From: Desertibacillus haloalkaliphilus
Lineage (GTDB): Bacteria > Bacillota > Bacilli > Bacillales > KJ1-10-99
Reading direction: 5' to 3'
NCBI RefSeq assembly: GCF_019039105.1
Contig: NZ_JAHPIV010000002.1
Span: 1-64,000, forward strand
DNA length: 64,000 bases
Shown here: positions 25,563 to 34,311 of the stretch, piece by piece
How positions within the stretch are numbered: position 1 is the stretch's first letter
Layout of the letters: each line of letters opens with the position of its first letter
The notes under the pieces: generated by a model
Databases searched by the model: none
What the model saw: the letters and a program-made list of their open reading frames with translations, nothing else
Told to the model about the DNA's origin: nothing
Made by a program: the position numbers and the translations under genes

Positions 25563-26757
25563 CATCATCACTCTCCCATCGGAAACCACTATCACCATAA
25601 AACGTTTGGATAAGAGTTTCGATGCCTTTTCTTTTAATCGATTGTTCATCAAAAACCATAGGTTTTGAATTGGCCTCAAGAATCCAAAGATGTCCTTGCT
25701 TATCTCTACCGACATCAAGAGAAAGTTCACCAAGACGTCCATAGGCTTTTTCAAGCGTTTTAGCAGTCGTGATCGCTAACATGTGAAGACGTTGTTTGTT
25801 AAGCATTGGAGTGATTTGGTGGAGTGAAAGAATTGAACCCCCCCTTGGGACATGTGTTGTCAGTCCGCCTTCTGGAGCACACCGGACACCAATTCCGGTA
25901 ACAGACCAAGTGCGCTGCACACGTTGAACATGAACTCTGAAGTCATATGTTTTGCCGTGGTATTGGTTAAGGTGTATATATTCTTGAAGGATGTAGTTTC
26001 GTTGTTTTAGTTTAGGCAAGAGAAAGTCGTAAAGCTCTTGAAAAGATGAAAATGTTTGTTTTAATTGTTGGTCTTGATAGCAAAACTGACGTTGAGATCG
26101 GCGAGATAATGAACAAATTCCAAGACCTTTGTGTCCATGGGCTGGCTTTAGATAAACGCTATGACCATTTCGTAGCCATGCTGACAGTTGCTTTTTTGAA
26201 GTGAGCAATTCCGTTTCTGGTAAAAACTGTTGTAACCATGTGTGTTTAGATAGCTGTTTGAAGGTATCCCACTTATTGAAAAAGTGAGGGTTAAAATACG
26301 GTATTTTGTTTTGCTTGATCCAGGTAAATGTTTTTTTCATACTCGTGGTTTGTTCTTCTTGAGGTGTAGGAATTCGATTATAAATCAAATCAGGGTATGG
26401 GAATGAACCTTTTACCCAGCTCTTCGCTTGCGGATGGTAAAAGTAACCATCTACACCTCCGTTTGAAACACAGTTGGGGGTGAAAATAAATACAATCCCC
26501 CCTTTTTTTTGCAAGGCAACGTGTATCCGTAAAAATGTTTTTTGGTTGCCGGCAAATGGTTTGCGGTTATGCTCACTCGTTAAAATCCCTATAACTGGAC
26601 CGATCTTTCTGTGTTTGGCAATAACTCGGAACGAATACATTGATGGAGAAGAATCGGTAATTTTGGCGAGTGGTTGATTGTTTTTCCCCCATACAATTGT
26701 CTCTTCGGATAGTTGATGACCCCATTGTTTTGTTTGGGGATTATAATACAATCTCAT
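25537..26757 (-). CDS. YheC/YheD-family ATP-grasp protein (fourth of four)
   Basis: This is a 406-aa ATP-grasp protein. ATP-binding features are VYLKPAHGHKGLGICSL, the RNYILQEYIHL segment and GELSLDVGRDKQGHLWILEANSKPM, which retains the metal-binding Asp and Glu-x-Asn. The N-terminal part contains the family's IGILTSEHNRKPF and DLIYNRIPTPQEE blocks. Relatives in B. subtilis are described as endospore-coat-associated, from memory; the ligation substrate is unknown. It overlaps the upstream gene by 4 bp (ATGA) and is followed by an overlapping acetyltransferase gene. Confidence 0.88.
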   Translation of the reverse strand: MRLYYNPQTKQWGHQLSEETIVWGKNNQPLAKITDSSPSMYSFRVIAKHRKIGPVIGILTSEHNRKPFAGNQKTFLRIHVALQKKGGIVFIFTPNCVSNGGVDGYFYHPQAKSWVKGSFPYPDLIYNRIPTPQEEQTTSMKKTFTWIKQNKIPYFNPHFFNKWDTFKQLSKHTWLQQFLPETELLTSKKQLSAWLRNGHSVYLKPAHGHKGLGICSLSRRSQRQFCYQDQQLKQTFSSFQELYDFLLPKLKQRNYILQEYIHLNQYHGKTYDFRVHVQRVQRTWSVTGIGVRCAPEGGLTTHVPRGGSILSLHQITPMLNKQRLHMLAITTAKTLEKAYGRLGELSLDVGRDKQGHLWILEANSKPMVFDEQSIKRKGIETLIQTFYGDSGFRWESDDDEYSDNNS

Positions 26758-28130
26758 GTTGTAAACATAAGCTCAGGTCGTGTGAGAGATTGTTTGGATA
26801 AATAGACGGCATAGGCCAATGGTAAACAACGTGATATGAGATCATCATAACGAAGTTTCGTGTGAGAGAAAATCGTTCGCCCTGGTTTTGAATTAGCCTC
26901 AAACATCCAAATCTTCTCATTTTTATCAATTCCTAAATCAAGCCCAATTTCCCCGATGTTTCCGGCTATTTTATGATCAATCGCTTTACTGAGTGTGATG
27001 GCTGTGTCTTTTAGGTGTTCAATTTTTTCCTTGCCAATTCCCATCTCCTCAAATAGTTCATGTGATGTCTTAATCTCGCCACCGCTCTTAATATGCGTGG
27101 TAACAGATCCAGGCCCAGCGACTTTGGCTGCAATGGCACTGATCTGCCACTTGCCATCGATATTTTTATTTGTGTGGATTCGAAAATCAACGGGTTTGTT
27201 TTCTACTTTCAGGAGATGAATCCCCTGTTGGGCAATGATGTTTGTAAGACCAGTTGGGAATTGTTTTTTTAATAAGCGCTTTAAAGAAGAATACCTTCGT
27301 AACCGATTTTTTTGGTGGTCACGAAATCGACAATAATAGAACGGATCATCCTTTAATTTGATCACTTGATGAATCCCTAAACCGAGACTGCCGCCGGCTG
27401 GTTTAAAATAGACATGTTGATGCTCTTCAAGTAAGGCTTCAATTTGTTCAATCGTTGGGTTTAAATAACTTTCCGGCAGGTGCTCACTTGTATGTTCATC
27501 GGTGCGCAACTGTTTGTAAATCTCCCATTTATTGAAAAAGCCAGGGTTAAACCAAGGGATCAGATAATCATTGACGAATCTCTCTTTAATTTTTTGATAC
27601 GTTGGTAAACTTTCCGTTCTTCGGTTAGGTAAGCGATCATAAACGACATTTGGGAAGGGGACTTCACAACGCTCCCACCCTTTCTTTGTATGAAAGAAAC
27701 CGTTGATTGTACCTGACTCCCAATTAATATGATGAGAACCAAAGATAAAATAAAAAGCCCCTACTTTTTGTTCAACGGACAAGAGTTTTGCGAAAAATAA
27801 AGAACGATCCCCAATCGGTCTGAGTGTTGAATTTGTAAACCCTGCGGTGAAGATTCCGACTAACGGTCCGATGGTGACCGTTCGGTTATGTTCAAATAGA
27901 TGGATGTAGCCTTCGTGTGGGATCGAGAGCTTTTCCCAACAGTCACTCGTAAGCATATATTCATTTTTTTTATCCGGATGTGGTGCCACTCGACAAGGGA
28001 TTGTCATCGAGCCGAAAGATAGTTGAGTCGGGAAACTTTTATTTTTTAGCCAGTTACGAAAGGTATGTTCAGGGACATATAAGGTGTTGTTATCATGTTG
28101 ATATTTTCTTACGTATAGAGGTTTAGTCAT
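26754..28130 (-). CDS. yheD: YheD-like ATP-grasp protein (third of four)
   Basis: This 458-aa protein has an N-terminal beta-rich domain, VGIFTAGFTNSTLRPIGDRS, VVYDRLPNRRTES and WFNPGFFNKWEIYKQL, then the ATP-grasp core VYFKPAGGSLGLGIHQV, RIHTNKNIDGKWQISAIAAKV and GEIGLDLGIDKNEKIWMFEANSKPGRT. It is close in length and pattern to B. subtilis YheD. The metal and ATP residues are intact, so an ATP-dependent carboxylate-amine ligation is expected, substrate unknown. It is translationally coupled to the next gene. Confidence 0.9.
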   Translation of the reverse strand: MTKPLYVRKYQHDNNTLYVPEHTFRNWLKNKSFPTQLSFGSMTIPCRVAPHPDKKNEYMLTSDCWEKLSIPHEGYIHLFEHNRTVTIGPLVGIFTAGFTNSTLRPIGDRSLFFAKLLSVEQKVGAFYFIFGSHHINWESGTINGFFHTKKGWERCEVPFPNVVYDRLPNRRTESLPTYQKIKERFVNDYLIPWFNPGFFNKWEIYKQLRTDEHTSEHLPESYLNPTIEQIEALLEEHQHVYFKPAGGSLGLGIHQVIKLKDDPFYYCRFRDHQKNRLRRYSSLKRLLKKQFPTGLTNIIAQQGIHLLKVENKPVDFRIHTNKNIDGKWQISAIAAKVAGPGSVTTHIKSGGEIKTSHELFEEMGIGKEKIEHLKDTAITLSKAIDHKIAGNIGEIGLDLGIDKNEKIWMFEANSKPGRTIFSHTKLRYDDLISRCLPLAYAVYLSKQSLTRPELMFTT

Positions 28131-28139
28131 GATTACTTC

Positions 28140-29216
28140 TCAACTCCTTTTTATCAATGAAGATAAGTGCTGACAAAATGCTAAAGGTGCCTCATAGAGT
28201 TGATCTTTATTAAAGCTATCGTCTTCGAGTAAAATCGTTCTCCCCGGCTTTGAATTTACTTCTAGTAACCAAACAGACTCACTTTGGTCAATCCCGATAT
28301 CGATACCGAGTTCAAATAGGGGATGAAACGATGATTCTAATGAGCTTGGTAAGTGTTCAAGTAATTGATGGATGTTTGATTCAAGCTGTTGTTGTTTTTC
28401 TTCTGACAGGTGTTGAAGCCATTGTTGATAAGGATATATTTGTCCTCCAGCGTGTAGATTCGAGAGGAAATGTGCTTTTTTTCCTGTACGTACCGCTCTT
28501 CCTTGTTCACACCAAAAGCCATTTTTATCCTTTTGGAGAAAGACGCGAAGATCAAATGGGTGATTTTGCTGATTTTTGAGTGAAAGGAACGGTTGGAGGA
28601 TGTAGCGTTGTGAATGGAGGAGCAATGATATCGATTCCGCCAATTTCACTTCGTTAATAAAACAATGAACGACTAGCAATTGATTCTTTTCTATTTTAAC
28701 CTCGTAGTGAGTTGGTTTTTCTGTCACAACGAATATCCCTTGGCCTTGAGAACCAGAAGTGGGCTTTACTAACACCTCCTTGTAATGCTTCACATGTTTG
28801 ATAATGTCACTTACATGTTCAACCTTTACGGTTTCAGGTAAATAGTTGCTAATGACTTTGTTTTTGTTTAGTGCTTTGAAGACTTCCCATTTATTTGGAA
28901 GTCCATAACCAAGGAAGGTGGTTTCATAGTGATCTCTTAACCAACGTATGATAGGAGCGTGTTTTTTATAGCAGGAAATTCGTCGGTAAAAACATCTGTC
29001 ATAAATATACGTAGGTATAGGGAAGGTAGTAGTCACCCATCGATCTTCATTTGGATCATAACGTAAGCCATTGATCACTCGTGCTGTTGTTCGATCAACT
29101 TGTGAAGGTAAAAAGCGATAGACGGTGATATTATAATCACTTGCTCGATTTGCAATTTCGCGAAAATAAGTAAGCTCTTGTGAAACGTGCAACACTAAAA
29201 TTCCTAAAGACAACAT
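28140..29216 (-). CDS. yheC: YheC-like ATP-grasp protein (second of four)
   Basis: This protein is about 358 aa. It begins MLSLGILVLHVSQELTYFREIA and carries YIYDRCFYRRIS, LGYGLPNKWEVFKAL, VLVKPTSGSQGQGIFVV, PFDLRVFLQKDKNGFW and ELGIDIGIDQSESVWLLEVNSKPGRT. The 29216 ATG is chosen because GGGGGC lies about 9 bases upstream. A start at 29291 would overlap the upstream gene by 41 bp and has no ribosome-binding site. It lacks the long N-terminal domain of its two longer paralogues, like YheC versus YheD in B. subtilis. Confidence 0.87.
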   Translation of the reverse strand: MLSLGILVLHVSQELTYFREIANRASDYNITVYRFLPSQVDRTTARVINGLRYDPNEDRWVTTTFPIPTYIYDRCFYRRISCYKKHAPIIRWLRDHYETTFLGYGLPNKWEVFKALNKNKVISNYLPETVKVEHVSDIIKHVKHYKEVLVKPTSGSQGQGIFVVTEKPTHYEVKIEKNQLLVVHCFINEVKLAESISLLLHSQRYILQPFLSLKNQQNHPFDLRVFLQKDKNGFWCEQGRAVRTGKKAHFLSNLHAGGQIYPYQQWLQHLSEEKQQQLESNIHQLLEHLPSSLESSFHPLFELGIDIGIDQSESVWLLEVNSKPGRTILLEDDSFNKDQLYEAPLAFCQHLSSLIKRS

Positions 29217-29250
29217 TTGTCGGTAGCCCCCTAAATCGAAGGTCGTTTCA

Positions 29251-30633
29251 TCACCCCCGTATATCGTTATGTGTAGCCAGGTGATATGCATAGTGAATGA
29301 TTGATTTTGCTGAAGGGCGAATGTCGTCAGCAGCTGGAAGTGGTGCTTGATTTTTTGATGGTTTTGTATTGACTTCGATCATCCATGGGTGACCGTTTTC
29401 ATCGATACCGATATCAATACCAAATTCCCCATATAAACCGCTCGCTTCAGTTGAGAGAATCTCACATATGTTTACGGCTAATTCAGTAATGAACGATCGA
29501 AATTGTTTAATGGTTTCTTCAGCAAAAGCATCGTGTAAACTGTCTTCAAGACGCAAGACTTCACCGCCTTGAGCTAGGTTTGCAACAAACATTTCCTCGC
29601 GTGATGCTCTAGCAATGAGTGAAATGACACGCCATTTGCCATAAAGATCACGGGCGCAAAGAACACGGAAATCGAGGCTGCGGTTTTTGTAACGAGTGAG
29701 AGTCAACCCTTGCTGGATTAAGAACTGTTGCTTTTTTATCCGATATTTGAGATTACGGTACAGTTGATCAATTGTTGAAAAGGTTCGTTGCAATGGACCA
29801 GAGGCAGTTAGAAAGTCAACCTCAAACTGGTAATTATTTGTCTCTTGGATACGAAAAATACCTTTGCCTTCTTTGCCATGAATTGGCTTTAGATAGACGG
29901 TTTGATATGTTTCAATCATTTGTTCTAGTGATTCTTGATTCGTCAGTAAAGTCGTCTCCGGTAAGTACGGCTTAAGTTCGTCATACGTGGTTAGAATGTT
30001 GTGTACTTCCCATTTATTCAAAAAGTGATCATTAAAGATATGAATGTGTTGCTGGGTGCACTCGCTAAAAAATGTTTGATAATGATCAGACTGCTCTAGT
30101 TTTCGAGAACCGATTCGGTTATAAATGACCGAGGGCTTCGGGACTGGTTGTATACACCATTGTTCATTTTGAAGGATACACCCATAGATGTGTTCTTCTT
30201 GCCATTGATCAAGTGAAAATACATAGAGAAATACATGATTTTCGTTTGCATATGTCGCCATTTCTTTGCAAAATGAAGAGAGTGGGCCGAAAGAGGGCTC
30301 ATGTTCACTTTCGTGCACCTTCGTAAGAATGGCAACAACAGGACCAAGGTGGAGGCATGGATACTCGTGATCAAAGGCAACACCAATTCGAAAGATATCG
30401 TCAGGTAATATCAGTTTGTTAGCTAAGGTTTTGCTGCATTGCAATAGTAATTCGTTCTGCTCAAGCGGCATACATTCAATGGTTGCTTCGTGCTGACCAA
30501 AACAAATGGAAAGGGATTGATGCAAATCAACTTTCCATAATCGAAATAATTGTTTAGAGAGGCGAATCTCATTAGAATGAGAAAAATCGTTATCATCTAT
30601 TGATTGAACGGTTACTTTGTAATACGTGAGCAT
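29251..30633 (-). CDS. YheD-like ATP-grasp protein (first of four)
   Basis: This 460-aa protein has the same architecture as the gene at 26754-28130: an N-terminal domain, GPVVAILTKVHESEHEPSFG, VIYNRIGSRKLEQSD, DHFLNKWEVHNIL, VYLKPIHGKEGKGIFRI, FDFRVLCARDLYGKWRVI-like core (here LDFRVLCARD), and GEFGIDIGIDENGHPWMIEVNTKPS. It is the first gene of the leftward array and must carry the promoter, though none was clearly recognised. Sporulation control is likely from the family's coat association but is not shown here. Confidence 0.89.
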   Translation of the reverse strand: MLTYYKVTVQSIDDNDFSHSNEIRLSKQLFRLWKVDLHQSLSICFGQHEATIECMPLEQNELLLQCSKTLANKLILPDDIFRIGVAFDHEYPCLHLGPVVAILTKVHESEHEPSFGPLSSFCKEMATYANENHVFLYVFSLDQWQEEHIYGCILQNEQWCIQPVPKPSVIYNRIGSRKLEQSDHYQTFFSECTQQHIHIFNDHFLNKWEVHNILTTYDELKPYLPETTLLTNQESLEQMIETYQTVYLKPIHGKEGKGIFRIQETNNYQFEVDFLTASGPLQRTFSTIDQLYRNLKYRIKKQQFLIQQGLTLTRYKNRSLDFRVLCARDLYGKWRVISLIARASREEMFVANLAQGGEVLRLEDSLHDAFAEETIKQFRSFITELAVNICEILSTEASGLYGEFGIDIGIDENGHPWMIEVNTKPSKNQAPLPAADDIRPSAKSIIHYAYHLATHNDIRG

Positions 30634-30843
30634 ACGGTTCCCTCTTTTTCTGGGTAAAAGTGATCGTACCTCTTATGTTTTCATATTAAAATGTAACGTT
30701 TTGCAAATTTTAAAGATTTAATAGAAAATAAGGTAATGAATGTTGTTTCGAATAGTTAAGGCATTGGCCTAATGCTGATATCGTATGTTATGTTACTAGG
30801 TTAGAAAGTGTGAAAAATCAAAGGTAGAAGGAGTTTTGGGTTC

Positions 30844-31980
30844 GTGGAAAATGTATTTGTCCTATTGATAATGATTACAATTGGTGCAATCATTGGTGGT
30901 TTTACTAATTCGTTAGCAATTAAAATGCTATTTCGCCCGTATGTGCCAGTTTATATTGGGAAATGGCGTGTTCCATTTACACCAGGTCTTATCCCAAAAA
31001 GGCGAGGAGAGTTAGCAGATCAGCTAGGAAAGATGGTTGTCACTCATTTGCTAACTCCTGAGGGGATTCGCAAAAAATTAATGAATGCCTCTTTTGTTCG
31101 TGAGATGACGAATTGGGCTCAAGAAGAGGTAAGAACGTTGCTTACGAGTGAGCAGACGATCCAAGGGTTAGCAACAGAACAAATCGAGCTTGATGATGTA
31201 AGAAAACGACTTGAAGATAAGACATGTCAATTTATTGACCAACGTGTTGAGCGGTTTTTAGATCAAATTCGTGATCAAAAGCTTGCAGATGTCATACCTG
31301 ATAATTATTTGACAAAAGCAGATGAGCTTGTACCAAAAGCTGCTGAGCTGATTTGTGAGCGAGGTGTTCAATACTTTTCGAGTACAGAAGGAAAAGAAAA
31401 GTTAAGTGAAATGATTGACCGGTTTTTACATGGACGGGGGACGCTAGGGAACATGGTTTCAATGTTTTTAGGCAATGATCGCCTCGTTGATAAGGTGCAA
31501 CCAGAAGTAATTAAACTGCTTGAGGACCGTAGTACCCAGCAAACGATTGAACAGTTACTGCAAAAGGAATGGGCAAAGGTAAAAGAGATGAAAGTCAGCG
31601 CCATTGAACAAAAAATCAATAAAGAAGAAGTCATCTCGTTTCTCAAGACGAAGGTCATTACAGAAGTGCCTATCTTTGAATGGATTGAAGAGCCGTTTTC
31701 GAAGTGGACAAGTCCATATCAGAAGACGATTATTGAAGATTGGGTGCCAAAGGGGATTGAGTTACTTAAAGAGGTACTTTCTGGTCGTTTAGAGGACATG
31801 ATGAAAAAAATACATTTAGATGATGTCGTTAAAGAGCAGGTTGAGGCGTTTTCGGTTGAGAGGCTCGAGGATATGGTGCTGTCGATTTCGCGGAGAGAAT
31901 TCAAAATGATCACGTATTTAGGAGCCTTATTAGGAGGTAGTATTGGTTTTATTCAAGGACTGCTGGTGTTGTTCATTTAG
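30844..31980 (+). CDS. yheB: DUF445-family membrane protein YheB
   Basis: This 378-aa protein has hydrophobic segments at both ends (residues about 4-25 and 357-377) around a long charged helical body. GGFTNSLAIKMLFRPYVPVYIGKWRVPFTPGLIPKRRGELA is split here into the recognisable pieces NSLAIKMLFRP and PFTPGLIPKRRGELA, hallmarks of the DUF445/YheB family. The GTG at 30844 has AAGGAG 10 bases upstream. It diverges from the ATP-grasp array. Function is unknown; the Asn-Ala-(I/V)-Lys-Met-Leu-Phe signature is conserved in the family. Confidence 0.93.
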   Translation: MENVFVLLIMITIGAIIGGFTNSLAIKMLFRPYVPVYIGKWRVPFTPGLIPKRRGELADQLGKMVVTHLLTPEGIRKKLMNASFVREMTNWAQEEVRTLLTSEQTIQGLATEQIELDDVRKRLEDKTCQFIDQRVERFLDQIRDQKLADVIPDNYLTKADELVPKAAELICERGVQYFSSTEGKEKLSEMIDRFLHGRGTLGNMVSMFLGNDRLVDKVQPEVIKLLEDRSTQQTIEQLLQKEWAKVKEMKVSAIEQKINKEEVISFLKTKVITEVPIFEWIEEPFSKWTSPYQKTIIEDWVPKGIELLKEVLSGRLEDMMKKIHLDDVVKEQVEAFSVERLEDMVLSISRREFKMITYLGALLGGSIGFIQGLLVLFI

Positions 31981-32130
31981 TTTATTTAACGATGTCTAGG
32001 AAATGAAATTCATGACTAGAATAGATATCAGAATAGATAAAAAACGGGTATATTTTACTAACAGGGGTGAATTTTACCCCGTGAACATGTTATAGTCGTT
32101 TATGATTATATTTTTAAGGAGGACATTTCA

Positions 32131-32478
32131 ATGTCAAATATGTATGATAAGGCTCACGAGTTAGAAAGTGCTCTACGTGAGAGTGAAGAGTTCCAAACGT
32201 TAAAGGAATTACATGATACGGTAAATAACGATGAATCCTCTAAACGTATGCTTGATAATTTCCGTAATCTTCAGCTTGAATTACAACAAAAGCAAATGCA
32301 AGGTGTGCAAATTACTGAAGAGGAAGCTCAATCTGCACAGCAGCAATTTGAGCTTGTTCAGCAACATGAGACAATCTCTAAGCTTATGGAAGCTGAGCAA
32401 CGTTTGAGCACGGTAATTGGTGACATTAATCGTATTATTACTGAGCCTTTAGAGGATTTATACGGTAAACCTGAATAA
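32131..32478 (+). CDS. yheA: YlbF/YmcA-family protein YheA
   Basis: This is a 115-aa, all-helical, Gln/Glu-rich protein (MYDKAHELESALRESEEFQ, then long heptad-like helices) typical of the YheA/YlbF/YmcA family. YlbF and YmcA relatives work with RNase Y; a role for YheA is not established. TAAGGAGG precedes the ATG. It follows yheB, as in B. subtilis, and is followed by a terminator. Confidence 0.92.
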   Translation: MSNMYDKAHELESALRESEEFQTLKELHDTVNNDESSKRMLDNFRNLQLELQQKQMQGVQITEEEAQSAQQQFELVQQHETISKLMEAEQRLSTVIGDINRIITEPLEDLYGKPE

Positions 32479-32490
32479 ATGATGTTAGTG

Positions 32491-32526
32491 AAAACTCTCT
32501 GTCACGTGATGATGGGGAGTTTTTTG
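32491..32526 (+). terminator. Terminator of yheA
   Basis: AAAACTC (32491-32497) pairs with GAGTTTT (from 32517), followed by further T residues. A candidate promoter for the next RNA overlaps it (TTTGCA 32523-32528, TATGAT 32545-32550, 16-bp spacer). Confidence 0.75.
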
Positions 32527-32572
32527 CATAGGTTTAGCTAGTGTTATGATTCATGGGAGGGGGGATGGTGGA

Positions 32573-32739
32573 TCGTTCGTCCTTAACCGAGGAGATCATG
32601 CCGAGTGCTTATGAAAGCGAAGGGCGTGCTTTCAACGCCTCTGCCTGATCTCCTCTTCGTCGCCTGTCGTCGCCGCAACCGGTTATCACCGGTTAGGACT
32701 CACTAGCTGAGGCTAGCTCATTCTTTTTTTATAGGGATT
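32573..32739 (+). ncRNA. Structured RNA candidate, tandem copy 1
   Basis: This unit is about 165 bp and repeated 247 bp downstream. The stem GAGGAGATCA (32589-32598) pairs with TGATCTCCTC (32646-32655) and encloses GAAAGC/GCTTTC. GTCCTTAACCG (32579-32589) can pair with CGGTTAGGAC (32690-32699), but this competes with a local hairpin AACCGG/CCGGTT (32677-32694). CTAGC/GCTAG followed by TTCTTTTTTT at the end resembles a terminator. No plausible protein is encoded. Strand is inferred from the terminator-like end. I cannot name a known RNA family. Confidence 0.65.
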
Positions 32740-32819
32740 ACGAATGTTGGAAAGGTGTACGCTGAGATGAGTGCCCGCAGTTTGGCAGTGCATGAATCAT
32801 ACTGATTGATCAGGTAGAG

Positions 32820-32984
32820 TCGTTCGTCCTTAACCGAGGAGATCATGCCGAGTGCTTATGAAAGCGAAGGGCGTGCTTTCAACGTCTCGTCATGAACTCC
32901 TCTGCGTCGCCTGTTGTCGTCGCAACCGGTTATCACCGGTTAGGACTCACTAGCATGAGGTAGCTCCTATCTTTTTAGGGATTG
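32820..32984 (+). ncRNA. Structured RNA candidate, tandem copy 2
   Basis: The first 65 bases are identical to copy 1, then about 37 diverged bases, then the identical AACCGGTTATCACCGGTTAG block. Base changes in the variable part keep pairing: ACGTCT replaces ACGCCT opposite GGGCGT by a G-U pair, and GAGGAGATCATG pairs with CATGAACTCCTC with a single mismatch. The 3' end CTA/TAG and CTTTTTAGGG is a weaker terminator than in copy 1. Conservation of structure over sequence supports an RNA function. Confidence 0.65.
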
Positions 32985-33151
32985 CTAAAAGTATTTCTTT
33001 CACGTGATTGATTCTAGTTTTACATGTTCAGATGTTCTAATTGCTAATTAAAGTACATAGTCTATACTGATCGGATCGTTGGCTTACTAATATTTATTTA
33101 TCTTATCTTAGGTTAACGTCTAGAGACTTAGTACAAAAAAGGGGGATCATT

Positions 33152-33994
33152 GTGACCTATCGATTATTAGCACTAAATATTGATGGAACCCTATTACGTT
33201 CAAACTCTCGTATAAGTCGCCAAACGAAAGATGCGATTGAATATGCGAAGCAGAAAGGTGCTGTTGTTACTCTTGCAACAGAACGCCCTTTTCCATCAGC
33301 AAAAAAGATTGCAAAGTCATTAAAAATTGATCATGAACTGATTACTCATGATGGAGCATTTATTGCCTCAGACATTGAAGACCCAGTGTACGAGCGACGC
33401 TTACATGAAGATAAGGCCTTTCATATTGTCGAATTATTAGAGAATTACCATTGTCATATCCGCTTGCTACATGAAAGTTTTTCCGTTGGCAACAAGGTCC
33501 GTCAAAAAAATCAGCTCATTGCGAAAATGACGATTGGTCTTGGGGATCCAGTGTTTTATCCACTCAGTTTTGTAGATTCATTGAGTGAACACCTCCTTCA
33601 AGAACCGATTGCCCCACCGAAGATCAAAGCACAGTTTATGAATGAAGATGATCGTGAACGGGCGATTGAAGAGTTGGAACGAGAGGTACCTAATATTCGT
33701 ATTACCAGAGCTACAGACGATCATATTGAGATTGTACCAGAAGGTGTCTCAAAGGCACGTGGTCTACAAATATTAGGGAATCGCCTAGGGATATCATTAA
33801 ACGAAATGGTGGCTATTGGTGTTGGTGAAAATGATGTTGATATGATCACACAAGCAGGTCTAGGGGTAGCGATGGGGAACGCACCGGAGAACGTTAAACA
33901 ATCGGCGGATTGGATTACACGTTCGAATAATCAAAATGGTGTTTCTTATATGGTTAGAGAAGTCTTCCGCAAGCAGTTACGAGTTAAATTGTAA
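33152..33994 (+). CDS. yhaX: HAD-superfamily (Cof-type) protein YhaX with altered nucleophile
   Basis: This 280-aa protein has the Cof/class IIB HAD layout: RLLALNIDGTLL at the N-terminus, VVTLATERPFPSAKKIAKSL, LITHDGAFIAS, a cap domain, then VPEGVSKARGLQIL, MVAIGVGENDVDMITQAGLGVAMGNAPENVK. The catalytic Asp of DxDGT is replaced by Asn (Asn9), so ordinary phosphatase chemistry via a phospho-Asp is doubtful, unless the residue deamidates. The position before hemZ and my memory of YhaX, which I believe also has Asn here, support the name. GTG start with GGGGGATC upstream. Confidence 0.88.
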   Translation: MTYRLLALNIDGTLLRSNSRISRQTKDAIEYAKQKGAVVTLATERPFPSAKKIAKSLKIDHELITHDGAFIASDIEDPVYERRLHEDKAFHIVELLENYHCHIRLLHESFSVGNKVRQKNQLIAKMTIGLGDPVFYPLSFVDSLSEHLLQEPIAPPKIKAQFMNEDDRERAIEELEREVPNIRITRATDDHIEIVPEGVSKARGLQILGNRLGISLNEMVAIGVGENDVDMITQAGLGVAMGNAPENVKQSADWITRSNNQNGVSYMVREVFRKQLRVKL

Positions 33995-34311
33995 ATATGA
34001 GTAGAGTGTCGGTGTTCTTAATGAGGGTGATCCCTTTTTGAGAGCACCTTTTTTGTGATTTAGCAGTATGAGATACGTATAATAGAGAGTAAAACCAGTT
34101 CAAATTTGAGATGATAGTAGCAAAGGTAATTCATTGACCAAGATATGTTCGTCAAGTAAACTAAAAACTGGACTAAAAAGAGGGAGTTCAAAAGGTTTGG
34201 AAAAGTGGGATTAACTCAGCAACATATGATTTACTTTTTAAAAAAAGATAGTGAGGCTCCTTTTCCACCAATATGAACGGAAACATAAATTATGTTAGCA
34301 GGAGAGTAGCC
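33995..34311. other. yhaX-hemZ intergenic region
   Basis: It contains the yhaX terminator (34011-34054: GGTGTTCT with AGAGCACC plus TTTTTT) and a TATAAT at 34078-34083. The nearest -35-like TTGTGA is 19 bp away, so this is a weak promoter candidate for hemZ. Nothing else was recognised. Confidence 0.5.
34011..34054 (+). terminator. Terminator of yhaX
   Basis: GGTGTTCT (34011-34018) pairs with AGAGCACC (34041-34048) through one G-U pair, followed by TTTTTT. Confidence 0.75.

Noticed and set aside
32573-32984. CRISPR array or coding repeats
   Set aside because: There are only two copies of ~165 bp, no short repeat/spacer pattern, no cas genes nearby and no long frame; the paired bases point to RNA.
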